This document shows positions 16,429-23,679 of a stretch of DNA of 52,935 nt, piece after piece. Position numbers and translations under genes: made by a program. Every line of letters starts with the position of its first letter. Positions within the stretch are counted from its first letter, which is position 1. The stretch comes from Lacticaseibacillus songhuajiangensis (GTDB taxonomy: Bacteria; Bacillota; Bacilli; Lactobacillales; Lactobacillaceae). The stretch is from positions 1 through 52,935 of the forward strand of contig NZ_RHNR01000012.1 in assembly GCF_003946025.1 (NCBI RefSeq), written 5' to 3'. The notes beneath the pieces were generated by a model. That model was given only the letters and a program-made list of their open reading frames with translations. It had not been told where the DNA came from and searched no databases.

Positions 16429-17778
16429 ATGGACAACTCTGGTAATACGAACGCACAACATATTCACATCTCAGCAAAGCACCACATGACCATTCACTGG
16501 CACCGCTTCGTGAAGGACCAGAACGTTCCTGCAGTGCAGAGTAATCTGCGCGAACGCGCCACAATTGTGGGCCGGGTGGGGATTCAGATGCTCAGTTGTG
16601 GCACGGGGGCTTGGCGGGTGCGTGAAGCGATGGATACCATCGCCCGCGCGCTCAGCTTGACCTGCTCCGCAGACGTGGGGTTGACCACCATTGAATACAC
16701 CTGTTTCAGCAATGGTCACCACTACTCGCAAACTCTGGCCCTGCCCACGTCAGGGGTGAACACGGATAAGCTGCACGCCATGGAGACTTTTGTGACGAGC
16801 TTCGCGGAAGACTGTGCGGACGACACGCCGGCGCAGATTCACGATAAGCTGGACCAAATTCGGGACATGAAAGCTAACTATGGTGCTGTTGCGGCTGGAC
16901 TCGCATCGGCCTTTGCCTGTGCGGCCTTCGTTTTCCTGCTCGGTGGCAGTCCGGTCGAAATGTTGTGTGCCTTCTTTGGCGCCGGCGCAGGTCACTTCTC
17001 CCGAAAACTAATGGGCAAACGTCACCTCACGCTCATTGTGGTGACTTCCCTGAGTGTGGCGCTCTCCTGCGTGGTGTACATGCTGGTATTCAGAACACTG
17101 GAGTTCACCCTGCACGTCGCCAGTGCCCATGAAGCTGGCTATATTGGCGCAATGCTGTTCGTTATTCCCGGCTTTCCGCTGATTACTAGTGGCCTAGATA
17201 TTTTTAAGCTCGACATGCGCTCGGGCTTGGAGCGGATGCTCTACGCGCTGACCGTGATTCTGGTTGCCGTGCTCACCGGCTGGGTGGTGGCCATGCTCGT
17301 GCAACTGCGGCCGGCAAACTTCCTGCCGCAAAACCTCGGTCCCTGGGCGCTACTTTTCCTGCGCTTGGCCGCTAGTTTTGTCGGGGTGTTTGGTTTCTCG
17401 ATGATGTTCAACAGCCCGTACAAAATGGCGGGCCTTGCGGGACTGGCTGGCGCGTTTGCCAACACCTTGCGCTTGGAGCTGGTTGACTTTAAACTGCCCG
17501 CAGCTGCGGCCGCCTTTCTGGGGGCACTGCTGGCCGGACTTATTGCCTCCTATCTGCACCGCAAAATGGGCCTGCCGCGAATTTCGCTGACGGTACCGTC
17601 CATCGTCATCATGGTGCCGGGGTTGTACATGTATCGCGCGATGTACAATTTGGGCCTGAACAATTTTGCAGTGGGTGGTTCCTGGCTGATTAAGGCAGTC
17701 TTGATGGTTGTCGCGTTGCCCCTGGGTCTTGCGACCGCACGGGTGCTGACCGATCCGCTGTGGCGCCACACGAACTAA
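16429..17778 (+). CDS. ThrE-family threonine/serine exporter (fused two-domain form)
   Basis: This 449-residue protein combines the N-terminal DUF1212/ThrE domain and the C-terminal ThrE_2 membrane domain in one chain. In many Firmicutes these are separate proteins. The soluble first 150 residues include the conserved RVGIQMLSCGTGAWRVREAM and LTCSADVGLTTIEYTC. About ten membrane segments follow from residue 150. GTAGGAGAAATC precedes the ATG. By family, it exports Thr/Ser or other small metabolites with protons; the substrate is not shown by the sequence. It is a single gene ending at a bidirectional terminator. Confidence 0.85.
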   Translation: MDNSGNTNAQHIHISAKHHMTIHWHRFVKDQNVPAVQSNLRERATIVGRVGIQMLSCGTGAWRVREAMDTIARALSLTCSADVGLTTIEYTCFSNGHHYSQTLALPTSGVNTDKLHAMETFVTSFAEDCADDTPAQIHDKLDQIRDMKANYGAVAAGLASAFACAAFVFLLGGSPVEMLCAFFGAGAGHFSRKLMGKRHLTLIVVTSLSVALSCVVYMLVFRTLEFTLHVASAHEAGYIGAMLFVIPGFPLITSGLDIFKLDMRSGLERMLYALTVILVAVLTGWVVAMLVQLRPANFLPQNLGPWALLFLRLAASFVGVFGFSMMFNSPYKMAGLAGLAGAFANTLRLELVDFKLPAAAAAFLGALLAGLIASYLHRKMGLPRISLTVPSIVIMVPGLYMYRAMYNLGLNNFAVGGSWLIKAVLMVVALPLGLATARVLTDPLWRHTN

Positions 17779-17789
17779 ATAGCAGGTAA

Positions 17790-17834
17790 AAAGCCTGCGA
17801 AAAATCTTCTATTGAAGGTTTGCGCAGGCTTTTT
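17790..17834. terminator. Bidirectional terminator between thrE-like gene and L-HicDH
   Basis: AAAAAGCCTGCG ... CGCAGGCTTTTT with an inner stem, between convergent genes. Confidence 0.85.
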
Positions 17835-17850
17835 GTGTGCATTGATAAAG

Positions 17851-18807
17851 CTAGTTAGAAGATGCGCTGGCCGCTTCCAGGTCGCCGCGCATAATGGCGT
17901 CATAACGCGCTTTGATGAAGTCGGCAGATTTCTGCAGCTTGGTCAATTCCTCTTCGGTCAGCGGCAAGCTCAAGGCCCGCTCCACGCCGTTAGCCCCGAC
18001 GATGGCGGGGTAGGACAAGTAGCAGTCGTATTCGGCCTTGTAGTTGGATACGGGCAGCTCGCGCTTGGCGTCACTGAGGACCGCGTTCAGCAGGCGAGTG
18101 GTTGCCGCCGCAATGGCGTAGTTAGTGTAGTGCTTTCCCAGCATAACGTGGTAGCCGCCAATGCGCGCTTCGTGGTCAATGGCGTCCAAATCAATATTGG
18201 CGTCCTCTTCGGCAAGTGTGGTGATTGACTGGCCGAGGACGCGGACGGTCGACCAAGCGGTGAACTGCGAGTTGCCGTGTTCGCCGAGGTTGTAGCCGGA
18301 GACAGAGCGGGGGTCGACGTGTAGCGCCTCCCCAACGGCACGCTGCATGCGTGCGGAATCCAGCAGGGTGCCCGTGCCCATCACGTGGGCAGCGGGTAAG
18401 CCGGATAACTGTTGGTAAATCATGGTCTGGATGTCACAGGGATTCGAGATGACCAGCAAAATGCCGTGGAAGCCGGATGCCTTAATTTTGCCCGCCACGA
18501 TTTTAACCTGTGTCGAGGTGAAGGCGACCTCGGAGAAGCGGTCGAGCTTGATCTTCTGGATTTCGATGTCGCCCAGGGCAGAGATGATGACTTCACAGTC
18601 CTTGAGCTCATCGTAATCATTCACGTGCAAGACCGTGTGGTAGTCCAGGTTGGCCATGGCGTCGCGGAAATCGAGCGCGTCTGCTTGCACTTTGTCTTCA
18701 TTAATGTCGATGAGGGTCAGCTCGTCCGCCAACCCGCCCTGAATGATATTGTGTGCGACGGTCGCGCCCACGTGTCCACAACCAATAATTGCAACTTTGC
18801 GTGTCAT
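17851..18807 (-). CDS. L-2-hydroxyacid (L-hydroxyisocaproate) dehydrogenase
   Basis: This 318-residue NAD-dependent enzyme belongs to the L-lactate/malate dehydrogenase superfamily. It has a Rossmann motif (GCGHVGATVAHNI) at the N-terminus, the ISNPCD loop in place of VANPVD, the DSARMQRAVG Arg region and catalytic His in GYNLGEHGNSQ. The composition points to the L-HicDH branch, which reduces branched or aromatic 2-oxoacids to L-hydroxyacids. ATG 18807 is chosen because AAGGAG lies 7 bases upstream; the in-frame ATG 21 bases further up has none. It ends at a terminator shared with the ThrE gene. With the D-specific enzyme and the aminotransferase just upstream, it fits amino-acid-derived hydroxyacid formation. 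Confidence 0.85.
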   Translation of the reverse strand: MTRKVAIIGCGHVGATVAHNIIQGGLADELTLIDINEDKVQADALDFRDAMANLDYHTVLHVNDYDELKDCEVIISALGDIEIQKIKLDRFSEVAFTSTQVKIVAGKIKASGFHGILLVISNPCDIQTMIYQQLSGLPAAHVMGTGTLLDSARMQRAVGEALHVDPRSVSGYNLGEHGNSQFTAWSTVRVLGQSITTLAEEDANIDLDAIDHEARIGGYHVMLGKHYTNYAIAAATTRLLNAVLSDAKRELPVSNYKAEYDCYLSYPAIVGANGVERALSLPLTEEELTKLQKSADFIKARYDAIMRGDLEAASASSN

Positions 18808-18825
18808 GTTTGTTCTCCTTACTGT

Positions 18826-18840
18826 CATTTCCCGGGAAAT
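18826..18840. promoter_or_regulatory. Second copy of the CATTTCCCGGGAAAT palindrome
   Basis: CATTTCCCGGGAAAT repeats 15 of 16 bases of the palindrome at 16212-16227. It lies immediately upstream of the AAGGAG of the L-hydroxyacid dehydrogenase gene. Confidence 0.5.
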
Positions 18841-18863
18841 TAGCAGAAAATGGCTAAAAAAAG

Positions 18864-18975
18864 GGCTGTGCCAAAAGGCGGTTAGCTCCCGCCATACAAG
18901 CTGGCGCCGGTTGGAATCCCGAATTTAGGATTCTGGCCGGTGCCTGTTTGTATGTTAGGGAGCTGCCTTTTGGCA
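18864..18975. repeat. Family-2 hairpin element, copy 1
   Basis: A long imperfect hairpin has outer stem GTGCCAAAAGGC (18869-18880 region) / GCCTTTTGGCAC, a conserved AGCTCCC/GGGAGCT pair with GGTT unpaired on the left side, then CATACAA/TTGTATG and an inner stem GGCGCCGG..GGAATCC / GGATTC..CCGGTGCC. Copy 2 (29830-29936) keeps the conserved core and the layout but has other stem sequences. In this copy the left end GGGCTGTGCCAAAAGG is also nearly complementary to CCTTTTGGTACAGCCC near 19006-19022, so the unit may be longer and have terminal inverted repeats. It lies between the two hydroxyacid dehydrogenase genes. Confidence 0.75.
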
Positions 18976-19038
18976 CGCGACCACGATGTAACATTCGCGT
19001 GCTAAATCCTTTTGGTACAGCCCCACGTCTATTCGTTT

Positions 19039-20034
19039 CTACTTGAATTCATTTACAGGTGGCTTGCCGGCCAGAATGAGTTCGACATCGTTCAAGGAAA
19101 TGTCGACCATGTTTTGCACGGCAATGTTGGTGAAGAAGGCGATGTGCGGCGTGATGATGACGTTCGGCATTGCGTGCAGTTTTTCAACCAATGGGTAGTC
19201 GCTGAGCCCGTCAGTGCGGTGGTCGAAGGCAAAAATATTGGCTTCACCCTCAACAGTGTCGAGGCAGGCCGCCGCAATTTCCTTTTGCTCAAGTGCGGCA
19301 ACCAGTGCTGCTGTGTCGACGACGGGGCCGCGGGAAGCGTTGACCAAACCGGCAGTGGGCTGCATCAACTTAAAGTCGGCCGCACCAATCAGCTTCTCGC
19401 TGCTGGAATTCAGGTCAACGTGTAAGCTGACGACATCACTACGCTTGAGCAAGTCTTCCTTGCTCGTGTAAGTGACGATGCCGTCAAGATCGGCCCGCGG
19501 TTTTACATCGTAAGCCAAAACCGTGGCGCCCAATGCATGCAGTAAGCCGGCGAGGGTGCCGCCAATGCGGCCGGCACCGATAATACCAATCGTGGCGGAG
19601 TGAATTTCCTTAGCCTGCAAACCACCCCAGCGGTAGTCGTTGGCGGCCACGCGGTTGTCGACGATTGCGGACTTGCGCAAAATGCGGAAGATCGACATCA
19701 GGGCGTGCTCAGCAACAGAGCGCGGTGAGTAAGCCGGCACGTTGGTCACGATGAGGCCAGCCGCGTGGGCTGCAGCCAGGTCAACAGTGTCAACGCCGGC
19801 GGTGCGGGTGGTAATCTGCTTGATGCCTATGCTGGCGAGCTGTGTGTAAACGGCCGCGTCGTCAATTGGGGCGCGCTGCTGAATCACGATGCCATCGTAA
19901 CCGTCTGCTTGAGCGACCGTGGCCTTGCTCAGCAAATCGCGGGTGATGTCAATTTGGTTGCCGCTTTGCTGCGCGTGGGCCGCAATGGCGGTTTCTTCGT
20001 CGTCGCGAACGGAATACATCAAAATTTTGCTCAT
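19039..20034 (-). CDS. D-2-hydroxyacid dehydrogenase (D-LDH/D-HicDH/VanH family)
   Basis: This 331-residue NAD-dependent enzyme has the Rossmann motif GIIGAGRIGGTLAGLL at about 145-160, the catalytic Arg in NASRGPVVD, the acidic EGE segment and the catalytic His in TPHIAFFT. The last motif and the length match D-lactate and D-hydroxyisocaproate dehydrogenases. It reduces 2-oxoacids, possibly phenylpyruvate and branched-chain oxoacids, to D-hydroxyacids. ATG 20034 follows AAGGAGAACTAAG, and that binding site lies inside the end of the aminotransferase gene (stop at 20036-20038). The two genes are therefore co-transcribed and translationally linked, with transamination feeding the reduction. 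Preference between pyruvate and bulkier oxoacids cannot be decided. Confidence 0.87.
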   Translation of the reverse strand: MSKILMYSVRDDEETAIAAHAQQSGNQIDITRDLLSKATVAQADGYDGIVIQQRAPIDDAAVYTQLASIGIKQITTRTAGVDTVDLAAAHAAGLIVTNVPAYSPRSVAEHALMSIFRILRKSAIVDNRVAANDYRWGGLQAKEIHSATIGIIGAGRIGGTLAGLLHALGATVLAYDVKPRADLDGIVTYTSKEDLLKRSDVVSLHVDLNSSSEKLIGAADFKLMQPTAGLVNASRGPVVDTAALVAALEQKEIAAACLDTVEGEANIFAFDHRTDGLSDYPLVEKLHAMPNVIITPHIAFFTNIAVQNMVDISLNDVELILAGKPPVNEFK

Positions 20035-20035
20035 C

Positions 20036-21235
20036 TTAGTTCTCCTTCCGGTTGGCCTGAACGTAGGCACCCAGGCGCTTCATGGCCTCATGCAGGTCAT
20101 CCATGGACGCTGCGTAACTGATACGGACGTGGCTTTCACCACCAGGGCCGAAGCCGCCACCCGCGATGACCGCGAGCTTGTTCTTGCGGAGCAGGTCGTA
20201 GCAGAACTCGGTATCGTCCTGAATGCAACCTGCTGGGATTTTGGCGAAGACGTAGAACGCGCCGGTTGGTTCGGGAATCTGGAAACCCATTTTGGTCATT
20301 TCACCCACGACGTAATCACGCCGCTTGATGTATTCGGCTTTCATCACTAGCGAATCCTGACGGCCAGCTTCGGTTGAAAAGGCTTCTGTGGCACCGGCCA
20401 TTGCGGGGTTGGAGGCAACGGTGACGTTGAAGGCGTGGGCGAGGGCGACGCGCTTCATCAGGTCGGCGGGGCCGGCGATGATACCGATGCGCCAGCCGGT
20501 CATGGCGTGGGACTTGGACACCCCGTTAATCAGCAGGGTTTGCTGCGGCAATGCCTTGGCAAAAGAGTAGTGGTCAGCGCCGTAAGTCAGTTCAGAGTAG
20601 ATCTCGTCAGAAATCACGGCGATGTTGGTTTTAGCGACAACCGCCGCAATGGCCTCAACCTGCGCCTTGTTGTAGGTCACGCCGGTCGGGTTGGACGGGA
20701 AGTTCAGGAGAATCGCCTTTACAGACGGACCTTCCTTGGCGATGGCTGTGGACAGCTGCTCGGGTGTGAGGACGAAGCCAGTGCTCTCGGTGTTGATGTA
20801 AACGGGGATGCCGCCATTGATGCGGATCAACTGGTCATAGAGGGAGAAGGTCGGACTCGGCATCAGCACCTTGTCGCCAGGATTGAGTAGCGTGTCGAGG
20901 CAGGAGTGCAAGCCTTCAGTCGCGCCAACGGTGACGATGATTTCGCTGTCCGGGTTGTAGTCCAGTTGGTAACGGTCGGCGAGAAAACCCGCGGCCGCCT
21001 TGCGCAGTTTTGGCCAGCCATTAGAAGGGCCGTAGTGAGACTCGTTGTTGTTGATGGAGTCAATTGCGGCTTGCTTGATGTGTTCGGGAACATCGAAGTC
21101 GGGTTCGCCGAGCGTGAGCTTCAGGACACCAGGAGTGGCGCTGGCTTCGGCATCAAAGACGCGGATGGGGTTGGGCTTCAGGCCATCGTAGGTGTGCTTC
21201 AAATCGGTTAACAAGGCTGGTTTAGTACTGGGCAT
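20036..21235 (-). CDS. araT: Class I aminotransferase, AraT/PatA-like aromatic aminotransferase
   Basis: This 399-residue PLP enzyme of fold type I, subgroup I-gamma, has the cofactor Lys at about residue 241 in NGVSKSHAMTGWRIG, NFPSNPTGVTY at about 178-188, the PLP-binding Asp in ISDEIYSELTYG and the carboxylate-binding Arg near the C-terminus (HVRISYA). GAAAGGAAG precedes the ATG. The gene symbol is inferred from lactic-acid-bacterial AraT enzymes and is strengthened by the leader peptide upstream, which carries Phe, Phe, Trp, Tyr and Phe codons. It heads an operon with the D-2-hydroxyacid dehydrogenase. It would interconvert aromatic amino acids and arylpyruvates. Confidence 0.85.
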   Translation of the reverse strand: MPSTKPALLTDLKHTYDGLKPNPIRVFDAEASATPGVLKLTLGEPDFDVPEHIKQAAIDSINNNESHYGPSNGWPKLRKAAAGFLADRYQLDYNPDSEIIVTVGATEGLHSCLDTLLNPGDKVLMPSPTFSLYDQLIRINGGIPVYINTESTGFVLTPEQLSTAIAKEGPSVKAILLNFPSNPTGVTYNKAQVEAIAAVVAKTNIAVISDEIYSELTYGADHYSFAKALPQQTLLINGVSKSHAMTGWRIGIIAGPADLMKRVALAHAFNVTVASNPAMAGATEAFSTEAGRQDSLVMKAEYIKRRDYVVGEMTKMGFQIPEPTGAFYVFAKIPAGCIQDDTEFCYDLLRKNKLAVIAGGGFGPGGESHVRISYAASMDDLHEAMKRLGAYVQANRKEN

Positions 21236-21271
21236 GTGAATAACTTCCTTTCCAGATTGGCGGGAGAAAAC

Positions 21272-21308
21272 AAAAAATCACCGGAGCGCGCTGCGCATCC
21301 GGTGATTT
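21272..21308 (-). terminator. Attenuator terminator upstream of araT
   Basis: On the minus strand AAATCACCGGA ... TCCGGTGATTTTTTG forms an 11-bp stem followed by TTTTTTGTTTT, ending about 36 bases before the araT start. The left arm contains segment d (CCGGATGCGC) of the switch described at 21293-21404. Confidence 0.85.
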
Positions 21309-21404
21309 GCTGTACGGAAGAAACGGTACTTCCGTTAATGAAACAGCTCACGCGGATGCTTGACCGTCATCCGCGCGCCGCAAAGTGCCTGGCTCTCGGA
21401 TGAC
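21293..21404 (-). promoter_or_regulatory. Leader-peptide-controlled attenuator (alternative hairpins)
   Basis: Read on the minus strand, four segments follow in order: a GTCATCCG (21397-21404), b CGGATGAC (21366-21373), c CATCCGC (21352-21358) and d CGGATGCGC (21293-21301). Segment a pairs with b, b with c, and c with d; d is also the left arm of the terminator. Segment a overlaps the leader stop codon. A ribosome stalled at the Phe-Phe-Thr-Trp codons leaves a free, so a:b and c:d form and the terminator is broken. A ribosome reaching the stop covers a, so b:c forms and d enters the terminator. The pairings are seen in the sequence; the switching is inferred. Confidence 0.75.
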
Positions 21405-21460
21405 TAACCGAAATACCAGGTAAAAAATTTGCGCGTTGATAAGCTGTTTGTTTGAGTCAT
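21404..21460 (-). CDS. Aromatic amino-acid leader peptide (18 aa)
   Basis: MTQTNSLSTRKFFTWYFG is encoded by 18 codons and a TAG, with AGGGAG (minus strand, 21471-21476) ten bases upstream of the ATG. Five of the last seven residues are aromatic: Phe, Phe, Trp, Tyr and Phe, with only Thr between and Gly at the end. The stop lies inside the first arm of a set of alternative hairpins that lead to a terminator before araT. The peptide therefore measures charged tRNA-Phe, -Trp and -Tyr through ribosome position. It is too short for standard gene callers. Confidence 0.85.
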   Translation of the reverse strand: MTQTNSLSTRKFFTWYFG

Positions 21461-21779
21461 ATTATGAGAACTCCCTGAACATTTAATACATAGAGACTAA
21501 TTCTAAAATGAGAGAAAGTCAATAGAATTTTTGTCGGAATTCAATTTGATAATTCACATTCATGTGTAAATTTGCAACAAATCAAGGCGACAACACCCGA
21601 CACTAGGGCGTTGTGAGTAACTAAGTGTTCAAAAATTCTGCGTAATTTTTCATGGTATCTCGCAATGGCAGTATTGTGAGCGTGACGAATTCACCTAGTT
21701 TTATTGTAAAAACACAATTATTTTCAAAAAGGACTAAAATAAAGGTGAATAAATCCAATTATAAGGAGATCCTATTAAC
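21461..21779. other. AT-rich intergenic region between araT leader and FAH-family gene
   Basis: This holds the divergent promoters of the araT leader (minus) and the 21780 gene (plus). Its composition is much more AT-rich than the flanks. I see no convincing -35/-10 pair and no repeat. Confidence 0.35.
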
Positions 21780-22598
21780 ATGCGCTTAGCGATGTATGCG
21801 GGACAACCGTATTCGATTCGGGAAGCAAATGGTCAGGTATTGGGAAAGAAGTTGGCGGCAAAGAGCGTGTTGTCTTGCATCACGCATCCGAAGTATTTAC
21901 GTGATGCTAAGCAATCCGCCCCAGAGGAAAAACTGAACGAGAAGGGGTTGCAGGCGCCAATTCGCAGGCCAAGGCAGATTTTTGCGTCAGGCGTTAACTA
22001 TCGTGGTTATGCCGAAGAGGCCGGACTGAAGGAAAGTGACCAGCCTGTTTTCTTCAGTAAGTTTACGAGTTCACTCACGGGGCCGAATCCCTTGGTGGAA
22101 CTCCCCAATGACACAATTGATTGGGAAACAGAACTCGTCGTGGTGATTGGCGAAAAGATGCACAAGGTCACCCCTGAGCAAGCAAATGCGGGTATCTTCG
22201 GCTACATGGTCGGTCAGGATCTAACCGACCGCACTCTGCAGTATTCCGGCAACACGCCGCAATGGGGATTGAGCAAGTCCTACCCGCGGTTCTCAGCTAT
22301 TGGTCCGTGGATTACCACACCGGATGAAATCACCGGTGATTTGCAGGATCTGCGCATCCAGACGCACGTGAACGGCCAAGGCAAGCAGGATGCAACGGTT
22401 GGCCAGATGATTCACGGCGTTCCTGAATTGCTGGCGTACCTAGCTGGTATCGTCACATTATTGCCAGGCGACCTCGTCTTCACCGGGACGCCAAGCGGCA
22501 TTGGCTACGGGGCCAAGCCGCAGACCTTCCTGCACAGTGGCGACTTTTTGAGCAGCGACATCGCACAGCTCGGTGAACTGTGTGTTGTGCTGAAGTAG
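21780..22598 (+). CDS. Fumarylacetoacetate hydrolase-family protein
   Basis: This 272-residue protein has the FAH fold with the family motif order: GVNYRGYAEEAG, then VFFSKFTSSLTGPNPLV, then the metal ligands in DWETELVVVIG (ExE), the GQDLTDRTLQY loop, LLPGDLVFTGTPSGIG and a C-terminal strand. Such enzymes are Mg-dependent hydrolases or decarboxylases of 1,3-dicarbonyl compounds, for example oxaloacetate decarboxylase or acylpyruvase. The substrate here is unknown. AAGGAGATCCTATTAAC precedes the ATG. It is a single gene divergent from the araT operon, and no clear terminator follows. Confidence 0.88.
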   Translation: MRLAMYAGQPYSIREANGQVLGKKLAAKSVLSCITHPKYLRDAKQSAPEEKLNEKGLQAPIRRPRQIFASGVNYRGYAEEAGLKESDQPVFFSKFTSSLTGPNPLVELPNDTIDWETELVVVIGEKMHKVTPEQANAGIFGYMVGQDLTDRTLQYSGNTPQWGLSKSYPRFSAIGPWITTPDEITGDLQDLRIQTHVNGQGKQDATVGQMIHGVPELLAYLAGIVTLLPGDLVFTGTPSGIGYGAKPQTFLHSGDFLSSDIAQLGELCVVLK

Positions 22599-23098
22599 CC
22601 CTGCTGGGAGCGCAAGTTACTTTTTGAATGTGAATAATTGAAAAGTACAAAGGACAGCCTTGTGGAATTTTCTTAGAAAGGGAATTTCTGCGGGGCCGTT
22701 TTGTTTGTTTACTTTTGGCAAAATACTCTTGGAGAGCTGACGCAGACGCGGCGTTGCGTTCCTACTTGGTAGTGTAAGTCACCTTCCATCAGCAAAAGAG
22801 CCTGAACTGACCCGCTAAATTGTAATTGTCTATTTTTCACCATACATAGTTTTTAGTGTTTCCTTGAACCATTCGTCGTGCTTCAAATCGCTACTAAATA
22901 CAATATCGGATGAATAGGCCACAAATTGCTATGGGGATGCATTGTATTGATGATACGAGTATGCAACAATCGAGCAGTGAAATATTATTAAGCATTAATA
23001 GTATTTTTTAACGGATAGCGCTTAAAAATGTGCCGGTTGTTAAACTTCATTTTTTTGAAGAATTGCCGTTTATCACATCCAAGATTGGGAGATACTAA
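22599..23098. other. AT-rich gap of 500 bp with a cre-like site
   Basis: No gene is supported here. The minus strand at 23013-23026 reads TTTAAGCGCTATCC, which fits the CcpA cre consensus at 12 of 14 positions. A small hairpin CTTCATTTTTTTGAAG is at about 23046-23061. GC content is well below that of the rest of the window, continuing into the next small gene. Confidence 0.4.
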
Positions 23099-23584
23099 AT
23101 GCAAAATCAACGAGTAGGGGCAAAAAAAAGGCCGCAAGCACTTCTGGTCATTTTAATTCTGGCGATGTTTACGGCAGGCGTTTTGGTCGGCAAACACGAA
23201 TATCATCAGTATCAGCTCAAGCAAATGATGAATCAGACTTTGAAACTAAACGGATATACCAATCTCACCGTGCGTAGATCCTTGTACAAAGAGGAAATGG
23301 GACCTTTCAGCGGTATTTATTGGTACGAAGCCACTTTCACGAACAAGGAAACTTTGAAAGCGAGTTACCGTTTTGAAAAACAGCGCGGTCATTCACCAAA
23401 CCATTTAACGCTGGCAAACAGTCCGATTGTCTACCGCGTTGTGCTGAATCCACCAACAACAAAAGTTAAATCGTGGGACGCAATCATCTATTTGGACACC
23501 AATCGGGCTATCAAGGATTCTGATCAATCGCCGGATGTCATGCGGCTTAATAAGTCGTCGTTGCGAAGCTTGAGGATGCCATAG
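23099..23584 (+). CDS. Small membrane-anchored protein of unknown function
   Basis: This 161-residue protein has a basic N-terminus (KKRP), a single membrane helix at about 14-30 and an extracytoplasmic domain rich in Tyr, Lys and beta-forming residues. The layout resembles DUF3139-type small Firmicute proteins, but I do not recognise it with confidence. GGGAG lies 7 bases before the ATG. It lies alone in an AT-rich region and is convergent with the peptidase gene at 23680, sharing its terminator. The base composition suggests acquisition by transfer or weak selection. Confidence 0.65.
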   Translation: MQNQRVGAKKRPQALLVILILAMFTAGVLVGKHEYHQYQLKQMMNQTLKLNGYTNLTVRRSLYKEEMGPFSGIYWYEATFTNKETLKASYRFEKQRGHSPNHLTLANSPIVYRVVLNPPTTKVKSWDAIIYLDTNRAIKDSDQSPDVMRLNKSSLRSLRMP

Positions 23585-23631
23585 GGATGTGCAGTCACCG
23601 CGGTGCAAATTTTCAGTGCTTGTTTCAGCCA

Positions 23632-23670
23632 AGAAAAAAAGAGCCGCCCATGAGGGGAGCTCTTTTTTAA
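23632..23670. terminator. Bidirectional terminator before pepC
   Basis: AAAAAAAGAGC ... GCTCTTTTTT forms a stem with A- and T-runs between the convergent genes at 23099-23584 and 23680-25020. Confidence 0.8.
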
Positions 23671-23679
23671 TACTCATGC

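Noticed and set aside
21236..21480. T-box riboswitch upstream of araT
   Set aside because: No AGGGTGGNACCGCG-type T-box sequence and no specifier loop are present; the leader peptide with alternative hairpins explains the region better.
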